Positions 18,018 through 26,594 of a stretch of DNA of 64,000 nucleotides are shown here, in pieces. Every line of letters begins with the position of its first letter. Within the stretch, counting starts at the first letter, position 1. A program made the position numbers and the translations under genes. The notes below the pieces were generated by a model, which was given only the letters and a program-made list of their open reading frames with translations, was not told the origin of the DNA and searched no databases. Source of the stretch: Ciceribacter sichuanensis (lineage in GTDB: Bacteria > Pseudomonadota > Alphaproteobacteria > Rhizobiales > Rhizobiaceae); NCBI RefSeq assembly GCF_024055605.1, contig NZ_JAMXLX010000006.1, forward strand, positions 1 through 64,000. The letters run 5' to 3'.

Positions 18018-19673
18018 TCAGGGTTCTACCGTTACCGGGGAGAAGTCCTGGAACCAGTTCTGCGCCTGCACGAAGCCCTTGACCTTGTTGGTCATGGCGC
18101 GCGGGTTGACGTCATGTGTCACCATCAGGAACAGGGCATCGTCCACGTATTTCTCGTGAATCTTCTGCATCACCTTGTCCTGCTCTGCCGCGTCGAAGGT
18201 ATTGCGCACCTTGTCGAAGAGAGCATCCATGTCCTTGTCGCAATAATAGCCCCAGTTGGTGCCCGTCGGCGGCGCGAGGCTGCACTGCGACTGGCGGATC
18301 ATCGCGGTGAAGGGGTCCTGAATGAAGTAGCTGTAGTTGACCGCGGTGGCACCCTTGGCGCTGGGGTCCTTCGCCCCCGCGCGCCAGACGTTAATGACCG
18401 TGTTCCAGTCCATCACCTCGTATTCGACGTCGATGCCGATTTCCGCGAGCGTCTGCTGGATGTATTCGTTCATCGCCAGCGGCAGCATCTGGCCGGAACC
18501 GGACGAGGAGATGATCACCTTGGTCTTGAGGGGCTTGTCGGGACCAAAGCCGGCCTCCGCCATCAGCTTCTTGGCTTCCTCGACATTGTAGCTGAGCTTG
18601 AAGGTCGGGTTGCCGAACCACTGGTGTCCCGGCGGCATGTAACCCTGTGCCGGAATGGACAGGCCGCCGAGCAGTTCGTTAATGCCTTCGCGGTCGACGG
18701 CAAGGTTCGCAGCCTTGCGAACGCGGATATCGTTCCACGGGGAGCCCTCGATGCGAGAGAAGTGCCAGGTCCAGTTATGCGGGTAGGAATTGGTGATGAT
18801 CTTGAAGCCCGCCTCTTTCAGCGACGCCACGGAATCCGGAGCCGGAGCCTCGATCCAGTCCACCTGGCCGGAGCGCAGGGCCGCGACGCGGGTGTTGGGT
18901 TCCGGCAGCGGAATGAGAACGAGCTTGTCGAGCTTGGGGATACGCGCCTGATCCCAGTATTCCTTGTTTGGGGTCAGTTCCGCCCTTTCGCGCGGGATAA
19001 AGCCGCTCTCCAGCTTCCAGGGACCGGTGCCTGACGGCTTCTGGGCAACGGCGTCCCAGTTCTTGCCCAGCTTTTCCCAGTTTGCAGGCGAGGAAAGCAG
19101 AATCCAGCTGAGCTGATAAGGCAGCGTCGCATCCGGCGTCTTGGTGGTGATTTCGACAGTCAGCGGATCGATGACCTTGTAGGAAGCCACCGCTGGAATG
19201 CGCGACTTGCCTTGGGCCGCCTGTCGCTTGTCGAACTGGGGAGCCTCCTGATTCAGCAGCTTGTCGAGATTCCACACGACGGCATCGGCGTCGAAGCTGC
19301 TGCCATCGTGGAATTTGACGCCATCCCGCAGCTTGAAAATCCACTTGGTCTTGTCCGTGTCATCGACCTGCCAGGAGGTCGCAAGGCTCGGAATGAGCGC
19401 CGACGGCTTGTCCGCGCTGGAGAGATCCCATTCGACCAGCGAATTGTAGACGGTGTAGCCCATGAAACGCTGACCTTCGCCGCCCTGGTCCGTCTGGCCT
19501 GTGGTCAGGGGAATGTCGGAAGCGGTCATGCCGATACGCAAGGTGCCGCCAGCAAGTGCTGAACCCGTTGCGACAGCCGCGAGAACCAAAGCTGTCGTGC
19601 CGCTCAGGATGGCCCGCCTGACCGCGCGGAGAACGCCACTGTCAATCCGGGCATTGCGTGATGTTTGCGTCAT
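18018..19673 (-). CDS. ABC transporter substrate-binding protein, family 5 (DppA/OppA type)
   Basis: A 551-residue periplasmic binding protein with a long Sec signal peptide ending near ATGSALA. Family-5 features include the N-terminal TLRIGMTASDIPL, SFDADAVVWNLDKLL and VRKAANLAVDREGINELLGG, with C-terminal GANWGYYCDKDMDALFDKVR-type sequence. Such receptors bind peptides, opines, glycosides or amino-acid conjugates; the ligand cannot be read from sequence. First gene of the five-gene transporter operon. The start is supported by AAGGGAAC before the ATG. Confidence 0.92.
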   Translation of the reverse strand: MTQTSRNARIDSGVLRAVRRAILSGTTALVLAAVATGSALAGGTLRIGMTASDIPLTTGQTDQGGEGQRFMGYTVYNSLVEWDLSSADKPSALIPSLATSWQVDDTDKTKWIFKLRDGVKFHDGSSFDADAVVWNLDKLLNQEAPQFDKRQAAQGKSRIPAVASYKVIDPLTVEITTKTPDATLPYQLSWILLSSPANWEKLGKNWDAVAQKPSGTGPWKLESGFIPRERAELTPNKEYWDQARIPKLDKLVLIPLPEPNTRVAALRSGQVDWIEAPAPDSVASLKEAGFKIITNSYPHNWTWHFSRIEGSPWNDIRVRKAANLAVDREGINELLGGLSIPAQGYMPPGHQWFGNPTFKLSYNVEEAKKLMAEAGFGPDKPLKTKVIISSSGSGQMLPLAMNEYIQQTLAEIGIDVEYEVMDWNTVINVWRAGAKDPSAKGATAVNYSYFIQDPFTAMIRQSQCSLAPPTGTNWGYYCDKDMDALFDKVRNTFDAAEQDKVMQKIHEKYVDDALFLMVTHDVNPRAMTNKVKGFVQAQNWFQDFSPVTVEP

Positions 19674-19934
19674 TGCTGTTCCCTTTTTGTAAAATGCTGC
19701 TGAGCTTCTGCCCAGTCGAGAGAGGAGGAGCAGATTTCATGCCAATTTGTGAGAAATTATAGTTTCATGTTTCAAATCAATTGGATGATGATATTTTTAT
19801 GGCAGCCCGCCTTCTTGAGGGTAATGGCACATGATGAATTGCCGTGCTTTCGCGAAGTACGTTGATGAAAAATACGGCCGATCTTTCTGGCCAACTGGCA
19901 GCGTTTGTGACGGATTGTTGATTATCAGGTCAGC
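19674..19934. promoter_or_regulatory. promoter region of the peptide-type transporter operon
   Basis: AT-rich region upstream of the binding-protein gene. The inverted repeat GAAA-TTATAG-TTTC (19753-19766), closely followed by another TTTCAAAT, is a candidate RpiR operator. No gene is recognised between 19674 and about 20080. Confidence 0.35.
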
Positions 19935-20079
19935 TTGCTCCAGTTTTTCATTTCGCTGCGATCCGGATCAACTCGAAAAAATTGTTTATTTTCAGCGCAT
20001 TGCGTCGGTTTATGTGGGGTAGTGCGCTGTGGAAAAGCGGGCCAAATCCTTCTGAAACTCAACAGGCAAGCGGCCCCCG

Positions 20080-20895
20080 ACCTCGGCGACCCGCATCTCG
20101 GACTGAGAGGTTTTTGCGGGCTGGAAATCACCGTCATCGGCGCCTCGAAGGACTTGCATTCCGGAACTTTCGGCGGAGCGGTTCCAAATCCCGCGCAGGT
20201 ATCGACCCGCGCGCTGGCTCTTCTCTACGACAAGGATGGCGAAATCGCCGTACCAGGCTTCATGAGCGGAACGACGGCACTGACGCAGGAGGAGCGCCGC
20301 GTCTTTCTCGATCCGCCCTTCGACCGCGCCGCATGGCTGAACCGCGCCGGACTTGCTGATGCCGCCGTTCCGGCGGATTTCGCTGCCGACCAGAAGGCCG
20401 GCCTTTATCCTGCAATCGAGATCGATGCCCTGGAAGCCGGTGGATATGCCGGCGGCATGCGCTACACCATTCCCCGAGAGGCCAGCGCGCGCCTTTCCTG
20501 CCGTCTTGTTCCCGGACAGGACCTCGAGAGGATCGCTCCCCTCCTTCATGATTTTCTCGATCATGCCATCCCCACCCGTTTCGGCCGGCATATCGCTGTC
20601 CTGCCGGAACGATCGCTGCCCTACCGCATCGGTCGTGATCATCCATTCCAGAAACTGGCGGCGGACGTGCTTGAAGCCGTCGATGGGCGCCCGCCGCGCT
20701 ATTCCTTCTCAGGCGGCAGCATCCCGATCTCCGGCGCAATGGCGGCCGCGCTCGGTGTCGAAACCCTCATATTCGGCTTCGGCCTGCAGGACGAAAACAT
20801 GCACAGCGTGGACGAATTCTGCCGCCTGAGCGACATCGAACGCAGCATGAAGGCTTGGCCTTCTGCTCGACGGTGTGCCGCCTCAGGCGATCTGA
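20080..20895 (+). pseudogene. M20-family peptidase/deacylase, N-terminally truncated and frameshifted
   Basis: The sequence encodes the dimerisation domain and C-terminal part of an M20 metallopeptidase (ITVIGASKDLHSGTFGGAV, CRLVPGQDLERIAPLL, FGLQDENMHSVDEFCRLSDIERSMKAW). The N-terminal catalytic part with the H-x-D and Asp/Glu zinc ligands is absent; upstream sequence is unrelated. Near the end the frame shifts by one base at about 20859. After SMKAW the expected ending LLLDGVPPQAI and its stop at 20893-20895 lie in the adjacent frame. Both defects mark it as a pseudogene. It probably once worked with the neighbouring peptide-type transporter. Confidence 0.85.
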
Positions 20896-20982
20896 TGAAC
20901 GATGACGCGCTCCAAATAAATTAGGTCATTTGGAGCTGGAATTTCCCACGTATGATCTCTGCGGGGAAAGAGGAGAGTTCCG

Positions 20983-21130
20983 ATGAAAACACCGAAGTTT
21001 TCAGACGCCCCGAAGGCGTTCCCATAATCAGCAGGAATGATAGGCTGAGTATGCCCGCCAACATGGAGGTCCGAGAAACCCAGAGCTGACCAAGCGACGG
21101 CAGGACTACAAGAAGGAAGGATTGCCAATT
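20983..21130 (+). pseudogene. IS3-family orfA scrap
   Basis: A start codon at 20983 gives MKTPKFSDAPKAF, close to the beginning of IS3-family orfA proteins (MKxxKFSDAQ-like), preceded by an AGAGGAGAG ribosome-binding region. It stops after 14 residues. Further downstream a PELTKRRQDYKKEG-like stretch may be part of the same ORF in another frame. A tiny relic only. Confidence 0.45.
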
Positions 21131-21175
21131 GTGATGTCTAGGATTTGCCGCCCCGCAGCGCTTCTCCTTGCTTTG

Positions 21176-21865
21176 TCATTCCGAACCATCTCCTTCAGAG
21201 AACCGTCGCAACGCCTGCGGGTTGGTGACTGTGATAGATCGGTAGGTGTAGTTCACCCAACCGGCAGCAACGAAACGCTGCATGGCCATGTTGACCTGCT
21301 GTCGTGACGCGTTCGCCATGACTCCAAGGTCCGTTTGAGACAATGGAATAGGCACATCGCCGAGCCAGCCCGCCCTCTGAAGCACCGACGCGACCCTTCG
21401 TCCGACGTCGCGCTTCTGCAAATCGTGAACGATCCGTATAAGAACGTCTACAGTGAAGACGGTGTTCATTGCGATTGCACGCGATACGCCGGGATCGCGT
21501 GCTGCCATCTGCTCGAGGGCATCGAGCGGTACATGCATCATCCAGGCGCCACCGAGGGCCCTTATCTCGACCCTGCGCGGCTGACCGGTCAGGAAAGGAC
21601 CTTCGCCCGTCCAGGCTCCAGGCATGCCAAGATGGATCAAGCGGGGGGCCGCATCGGGCGGCGCCGAATTGATGGTAAGAGAGCCGGCGACAAGCCCATA
21701 TATCCCCCCGGGCGGATCACCATACCGATAGACGATCTGGTTGGGAGAAAACTTCTGCAAATGCGCGTGGCGCAGCAGTTCCGTCCTGAAATTTTCGGTC
21801 ATATTCGCGAGCCAGTCGCCCTTTCTCATGACCTGTTCTGCCTTTTCGCGCGTCAAATCCAACAT
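21176..21865 (-). CDS. Crp/Fnr-family transcriptional regulator
   Basis: A 229-residue regulator. A cyclic-nucleotide-binding-type sensor domain (FSPNQIVYRYGDPPGGIYGLVAGSL) precedes a C-terminal Crp-type winged helix (LSQTDLGVMANASRQQVNMAMQRFVAAGWV). No FNR-type cysteine cluster is visible at the N-terminus. The ATG at 21865 (MLDLTREKAEQVM) is preferred because GGAG lies five bases upstream; the longer frame to 21910 begins at a TTG without a ribosome-binding site. With this start the palindrome at 21878-21895 lies in the leader, which suggests autoregulation. It faces the envelope gene set at 22418-28433. Confidence 0.9.
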   Translation of the reverse strand: MLDLTREKAEQVMRKGDWLANMTENFRTELLRHAHLQKFSPNQIVYRYGDPPGGIYGLVAGSLTINSAPPDAAPRLIHLGMPGAWTGEGPFLTGQPRRVEIRALGGAWMMHVPLDALEQMAARDPGVSRAIAMNTVFTVDVLIRIVHDLQKRDVGRRVASVLQRAGWLGDVPIPLSQTDLGVMANASRQQVNMAMQRFVAAGWVNYTYRSITVTNPQALRRFSEGDGSE

Positions 21866-21877
21866 CGCTTCTCCATA

Positions 21878-21895
21878 TTGTCCCAATCCGGACAG
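21878..21895. promoter_or_regulatory. candidate operator copy 1 (TTGTCC-N6-GGACAG)
   Basis: TTGTCCCAATCCGGACAG, an imperfect palindrome ending 12 bases before the regulator's ATG. It shares 15 of 18 bases with the perfect copy at 22205-22222. Its place next to the ribosome-binding site suggests autorepression. Confidence 0.55.
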
Positions 21896-22201
21896 AATGC
21901 CTTTCGCCAATCGAATATAACTACGTCAAACGAAGTTTCGGCAGACGGTCAGGCGGCGAAGACTCCGTACTTAATCGAGGCGCCGCAGCTTTGGGCAATA
22001 CTGGCGGCGGATACGTGGTTTCCCATCAGTTCCCTCCCGTTCGCTATGTTTCCGGCATCAAGGCTATCGCCGCGGGCCGTTCCCTCGAAGCATCGAACGG
22101 CCTGCGGAATGAACCGGATGTCGGAACGTCGACAATCTCCGATGGTATGAAGAACAACAACCGAAGATATCGGGCTGCTGAGATAGCAGGCGATTTTTTT
22201 T

Positions 22202-22225
22202 AGATTGTCCGAATTCGGACAATCT
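22202..22225. promoter_or_regulatory. candidate operator copy 2, perfect 24-base palindrome
   Basis: AGATTGTCCGAA followed directly by its reverse complement. It lies between the Crp/Fnr-type gene and the first outer-membrane gene, about 190 bases before that start. The eight T residues precede the palindrome on the plus strand, so it is not an intrinsic terminator in either direction. The rest of 21911-22417 contains no gene that I can support. Confidence 0.6.
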
Positions 22226-22417
22226 GGCGTTGGCGAATATGCACAGTGGTCCCGTCGGTGATTATTGGAAGCGATGACTGCAAACGCGTTGAGTGACCGA
22301 GAAGGATGCGCCTCATTGTCCCAGCCAGGAAATTGTGGGCGCCTTCAGTGAGTTTTGCGAGACCTTCCTGTCAATCGTCTCCGACCCAGATCTGAGAAAG
22401 CGACTGGGGAACGGTCA

Positions 22418-23266
22418 ATGAATTCTGCAATTCGGGGGCATTTGACCTTCGCAAATCTCAAATACGGCGGCGATGAGTTCGCGCGTATTTCGACTGTTTC
22501 TCTCTTCGTCGCATTCAGTTGTGGCAACGCGCTGGCTCAGGAGGCTGCTGACGATCTTTCACAAAAGCTGGCCAATCCACTTGCCAGCCTGATCAGCGTT
22601 CCATTCCAAAACAACTTCGATTTCGAGGCCGGCGCCAATGGCGATGGTTTCGCCTACACGGTGAATATCCAGCCTGTTATTCCCTTCGAATTGAACGACG
22701 ACTGGAACCTGATCACCCGCACCATCATTCCCGTCGGCTATCGCGATTATCTGCCCGGCGGAGATGTCGCCGGCCTGGGCGACATCAATGCCAGTTTCTT
22801 CCTTTCACCCAAGAATTCCGGGCCTGGCGGACTGATCTGGGGCGCAGGGCCTGTCTTTCTGCTGCCGACTGCCACGGACGACTTTCTCGGATCGGGAAAA
22901 CTCGGCCTTGGGCCTACGGCCGTCGGTCTCGTTCAGCAGGGCCCTTGGACGGCTGGAGCATTGGCCAATCATATCTGGTCGGTCGCGGGGCCGAAGGATC
23001 GATCCGATGTCAGTGTCAGCCTGTTGCAGCCCTTCGCATCCTACAATTTCGGCGGCGGAACCTCGGCTTCCCTGAGTATCGACGCCAACTACGACTGGTA
23101 CAACGAACAGTGGACTGTTCCGATCAATTTCGGCGTTTCCCAAGTCTTTACCGTGGGACATCAGGCCATGAGCTTCCAGATCGGAGGGCGCTACTATGCC
23201 GACGCGCCGGCGGGCGGCCCGGAATGGGGACTGCGAACCACGCTCACGCTCCTGTTTCCGCAATGA
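22418..23266 (+). CDS. outer-membrane beta-barrel protein, MetA_deg/transporter-like
   Basis: A 282-residue exported protein. The start at 22418 gives an N-terminal region of about 25 residues before a hydrophobic signal core (VSLFVAFSCGNALAQ). The mature part resembles the 'phenol MetA degradation/transporter' outer-membrane family. It has alternating beta strands, NDDWNLITRTIIPVGYRDYLPGG, GLGDINASFFLSPK, and a C-terminal strand ending in aromatic-rich TLTLLFPQ. The exact substrate is unknown. First gene downstream of the perfect palindrome, so the likely main target of the Crp/Fnr-type regulator. Confidence 0.75.
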   Translation: MNSAIRGHLTFANLKYGGDEFARISTVSLFVAFSCGNALAQEAADDLSQKLANPLASLISVPFQNNFDFEAGANGDGFAYTVNIQPVIPFELNDDWNLITRTIIPVGYRDYLPGGDVAGLGDINASFFLSPKNSGPGGLIWGAGPVFLLPTATDDFLGSGKLGLGPTAVGLVQQGPWTAGALANHIWSVAGPKDRSDVSVSLLQPFASYNFGGGTSASLSIDANYDWYNEQWTVPINFGVSQVFTVGHQAMSFQIGGRYYADAPAGGPEWGLRTTLTLLFPQ

Positions 23267-23314
23267 ATGCGAAACCGGACAGAGATTCATACCTGATGGC
23301 AGAGGGACCATTTG

Positions 23315-24103
23315 ATGAAAACCCATGTAATATTAGCGGCGGTGTTATTCGGTGTTGCGGTGGGCTCGTCCGTCAACGCTGCGGACCTTCAGCAGCCATT
23401 CACTGTCCCTGAAGCCAAACCTGTTGCGAGTGACGGCTGGACCTTTGCGGCGAGCCCCTATTTCTGGGGTGCCGGCATCTCAGGCGATGTCGGGCAGTTC
23501 GGTTTGCCCGCGGTTCATGTGGAATCGGATTTCAGCGATATCTTGAAGGATCTCGACTTCGGGTTCATGGTGGTTGGCGAAGCGCGTTACGATCGGTTCA
23601 GCGTCTTCGGCGACGTCATCTACACCAAGGTGTCGTCTGGGGCGACCACACCGCTGGGCATTGCCGCGGAACGCGTCGATGCCACGTCGGAGACATTCGC
23701 CGGACTGGTCGGCGCAGGGTATGCCGTATTCCAGGATGGCCGCAGCAATATCGACGTCGTGGTCGGGGCGCGCATCTGGCACGCGAGCACGGAGATCTCG
23801 TTTTCCGGCGGCCTTCTGGACGGGGTTTCAGGTCATGACGGCGCCACATGGGTGGATGCCATGGCAGGTTTCCGCGGACGGTATTTCCTGACCGACAGCC
23901 TCTATATCAGCGCTTGGGGACTGATCGGAGCCGGGCAGGCCGACCTCGACTGGGATCTCGCCGCCGGTGTCGGCTACGAGTTCAACGACAGGATCTCGGC
24001 CGTGGCCGGTTATCGCGCACTCGGCGTCGACTACAGCAACGGCGGCTTTGTCTTCGACGTGGTGCAGCAGGGGCCGATCCTTGGCCTGGTCCTGCGCTTC
24101 TGA
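23315..24103 (+). CDS. outer-membrane beta-barrel protein (OmpA-like barrel fold)
   Basis: A 262-residue exported protein with a clear signal peptide (MKTHVILAAVLFGVAVGSSVNA). The mature chain is rich in amphipathic beta strands (WTFAASPYFWGAGISGDVG, LDFGFMVVGEARYDRFSVFGDVIYTKV) and ends in the aromatic C-terminal strand GPILGLVLRF expected for BAM-assembled barrels. The ATG at 23315 has AGAGGGA seven bases upstream. It lies 48 bases after the previous barrel gene. Function unknown; a small porin or structural barrel is likely. Confidence 0.75.
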   Translation: MKTHVILAAVLFGVAVGSSVNAADLQQPFTVPEAKPVASDGWTFAASPYFWGAGISGDVGQFGLPAVHVESDFSDILKDLDFGFMVVGEARYDRFSVFGDVIYTKVSSGATTPLGIAAERVDATSETFAGLVGAGYAVFQDGRSNIDVVVGARIWHASTEISFSGGLLDGVSGHDGATWVDAMAGFRGRYFLTDSLYISAWGLIGAGQADLDWDLAAGVGYEFNDRISAVAGYRALGVDYSNGGFVFDVVQQGPILGLVLRF

Positions 24104-24154
24104 CCATTCGTCGGCTAGCTTACGCTTTTATATGTTCAACTTTGGAGGACTGCC

Positions 24155-25177
24155 ATGCTTCTTGCTAGATTAAACTTCGCGACAATTGCGGCAGCGGCGA
24201 TGCTTGCTGCCTTGCCTGCTGCTGCCGATCCAATCCTCGTCAATAGCGACAACTTCGTCCGCGCAGAGAGCGACCTTTATTTTTCCGGCATCGCCGCTAA
24301 CGGTGGCTTCGGCAAGTTCGACCATACGCGCGAGATGGCGCCGCTTGACAAACAGACAGTCATTCGGCTGAACCGGGATACTCTTTACTCTTCTGCCGTC
24401 TTCGATCTGGATGCGGGGCCGGTGACGATTACCGTGCCGGATACCGGCAGCCGGTTCGTGTCGCTCCTTGTGATCGATGAGGACCACTACGCCCATGGTG
24501 TATATTACGGGGCTGGTTCGTATACCTTGACGCGCAAGGACATAGGGACCCGCTATGTCGTGGCCGCCTTCCGCTTTTTTGCCGATCCCAACAACGCCGA
24601 AGACATGAAGCAGGTTCACGCGCTCCAGGACGCGGTCACGGTCAAGCAGGCTGCAAAAGGGAGTTTCGAAGTTCCCGAGTGGGACGCGAAGAGCCGGGAC
24701 AAGACCCGGCGCGCGCTCTTGGATCTCGGCGCGCTGCTCCCGGACACCGCAAAGATGTTCGGATCGCGCGATGAGGTAGATCCGGTCCGACATCTAATTG
24801 GGGCAGCACTTGGATGGGGGGGCAACCCGGACAAGGAAGCGCTTTATCTCAACGTGACGCCGGAAAGGAACGATGGCAAGGGCATCTATAGGCTGACTGT
24901 GAAGGATGTTCCCGTAAAGGACTTCTGGTCGGTCACCGTCTACAACAAGGACGGCTTCTTCGAACCCAACAAACTCAATATGTATTCGCTCAACAATGTG
25001 ACTGCACAGAAGAGCGAGGATGGATCGATTGCGATTCAGTTCGGAGGCTGCGACGGCAAGATCGCCAACTGCCTGCCGACACCTGAAGGCTGGAACTACA
25101 TGGTTCGCCTGTATCGGCCCGAGACGCAGATTCTCGCTGGAAGCTGGAAATTTCCCGTTTTGGAGGAAGTGAAATGA
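24155..25177 (+). CDS. exported DUF1254/DUF1214 protein
   Basis: A 340-residue protein with a Sec signal peptide (cleavage near ALPAAADP). It contains the DUF1254 core (NRDTLYSSAVFDLDAGPVTITVPD, RFVSLLVIDEDHY) and the C-terminal DUF1214 part (FWSVTVYNKDGFFEPNK, YSLNN, then GWNYMVRLYRPE). These periplasmic proteins are conserved and beta-rich, and no enzymatic activity is established that I can cite. The start is preceded by TTGGAGGACTGCC, and its stop overlaps the next DUF1254 gene by four bases (ATGA), so the pair is made together. Confidence 0.88.
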   Translation: MLLARLNFATIAAAAMLAALPAAADPILVNSDNFVRAESDLYFSGIAANGGFGKFDHTREMAPLDKQTVIRLNRDTLYSSAVFDLDAGPVTITVPDTGSRFVSLLVIDEDHYAHGVYYGAGSYTLTRKDIGTRYVVAAFRFFADPNNAEDMKQVHALQDAVTVKQAAKGSFEVPEWDAKSRDKTRRALLDLGALLPDTAKMFGSRDEVDPVRHLIGAALGWGGNPDKEALYLNVTPERNDGKGIYRLTVKDVPVKDFWSVTVYNKDGFFEPNKLNMYSLNNVTAQKSEDGSIAIQFGGCDGKIANCLPTPEGWNYMVRLYRPETQILAGSWKFPVLEEVK

Positions 25178-26541
25178 AGCGTCGCACTTTTCTTGCAGGC
25201 ACCACCGCATTGATGGCGTTGCCGTCACTTCCGGCTTTGGCGCAGGACGATCTCAGGGCGGTCGCACGCGAGGCGTATATCTACACCTATCCGATGGTGA
25301 AGAACTACCTCACGATGTATCAATACGCGCTGGAGCCGGGTGGCAACCAATATAAGGGGCCGCTCAACACTCTGGTCAGCATCGCCAGGGTCTACACGCC
25401 TGAAGATACAGCAATCATCACGCCGAATTCCGACACGCCCTATTCCTTCATCGTCTTCGATCTGAGGGCAGAGCCCGTCGTTGTGACAATGCCGCCGATC
25501 GAGAAGAACCGCTATTATTCGCTGCAACTGATCGACCTCTACACCAACAATGTCGACTATCCGGGAACGCGAGTCGATGGCAATGGCGGCGGCGATTTCC
25601 TGGTCACCGGCCCCGGCTGGAAGGGCGATATACCGAAGGGCATCAAGCGGGTGATCGAGATGCCGACCGCGCTCGCCATCGGCATCGTCAGGACACAGCT
25701 CTTCTCGCCCGACGATCTCGCTAAGGTGAAGGAGATCCAATCCGGCTACAAAGCGCAACTGCTTTCCGCCTATGCCGGTACGCCAGCTCCCGACGTCCTG
25801 CCTCCGACCGACTGGCCACCGATCTCTGACGACCTGATGGTCACGAACTACTGGTCGCTTGCTGCCTTCCTGCTGCAATTCGCTCCACCTTATCCGGGTG
25901 ATGAGCTACAGCGAGAAAACCTAGCCAAACTCGGCGTCCGGGAAAGAGCAACGTGGCCTGGGACGGATCTCTCGCCCGAGACTGTGGCGCTGATGAAAGA
26001 GGTTGCGATCGCAACGGAAAAGGAAATTCGCGACGAGGCTGCCCGGCTGACGGACTCGTCCAAGATATTCGGTACGCCCGAATTCATGAAGGGCCGGTTC
26101 ATGGTCCGCGCCGCCGCGGCACAAGGCGGCATCTACGGCAACTCGGTGCAGGAGGCACTTTATGTCATCTATGCCTTCGATGCACAGAAGGCGCTACTCG
26201 ATGGTAAGACAGGAAAATACACTCTGACCCTCACCCCGGAAACGCTTCCCCCGGTTGATGCCTTCTGGTCGCTGACCATGTATGACAGACCCAAACAATT
26301 CCTTGTCGACAACCCCGTCGACCGTTACCTGATCAACTCGCCGATGCTTGCCGGCCTCAAGAAGAACGACAAAGGCGAGATTGTCCTCCACCTGCAACAC
26401 GAAAGCCCAGGACCGGAGCTGGAATCGAACTGGCTGCCAGCCCCCGCCGAAATCTTCTATGTGGTCATGAGGCTCTATCTGCCGAGGGCGGAGGCGCTCG
26501 ACGGGCGCTGGGCGCCGCCGCCGATCGAAGCTCTTTCGTGA
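25174..26541 (+). CDS. exported DUF1254/DUF1214 protein, Tat-like signal
   Basis: A 455-residue protein, longer than its neighbour. The N-terminus MKRRTFLAGTTALMALPSLPALAQ has a twin-arginine motif and hydrophobic core, suggesting Tat export or a folded-state requirement. The DUF1254 region (REAYIYTYPMVKNY, PNSDTPYSFIVFDLRAEPVVVTMP) is followed by the DUF1214 region (PVDAFWSLTMYDRPKQFLVDNP, DRYLINSPM, NWLPAP). The two DUF1254 proteins are clearly different in length and export type, so they are not a simple recent duplication. Translationally coupled to the preceding gene. Confidence 0.88.
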   Translation: MKRRTFLAGTTALMALPSLPALAQDDLRAVAREAYIYTYPMVKNYLTMYQYALEPGGNQYKGPLNTLVSIARVYTPEDTAIITPNSDTPYSFIVFDLRAEPVVVTMPPIEKNRYYSLQLIDLYTNNVDYPGTRVDGNGGGDFLVTGPGWKGDIPKGIKRVIEMPTALAIGIVRTQLFSPDDLAKVKEIQSGYKAQLLSAYAGTPAPDVLPPTDWPPISDDLMVTNYWSLAAFLLQFAPPYPGDELQRENLAKLGVRERATWPGTDLSPETVALMKEVAIATEKEIRDEAARLTDSSKIFGTPEFMKGRFMVRAAAAQGGIYGNSVQEALYVIYAFDAQKALLDGKTGKYTLTLTPETLPPVDAFWSLTMYDRPKQFLVDNPVDRYLINSPMLAGLKKNDKGEIVLHLQHESPGPELESNWLPAPAEIFYVVMRLYLPRAEALDGRWAPPPIEALS

Positions 26542-26594
26542 TTAGGTGATGCTCAAGTCGATCATCTCACCAGATCGCGCGAGGAATATGGGTA

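Noticed and set aside
21866..21910. Longer Crp/Fnr regulator starting at 21910
   Set aside because: It would begin with a TTG lacking a ribosome-binding site, and the extra 15 residues would place the operator-like palindrome inside the coding region. The ATG at 21865 has GGAG at good spacing.
22202..22225. Perfect palindrome read as an intrinsic terminator
   Set aside because: The run of eight T residues precedes the palindrome on the plus strand and becomes A residues after it on the minus strand, so no U-tract follows the stem in either direction.
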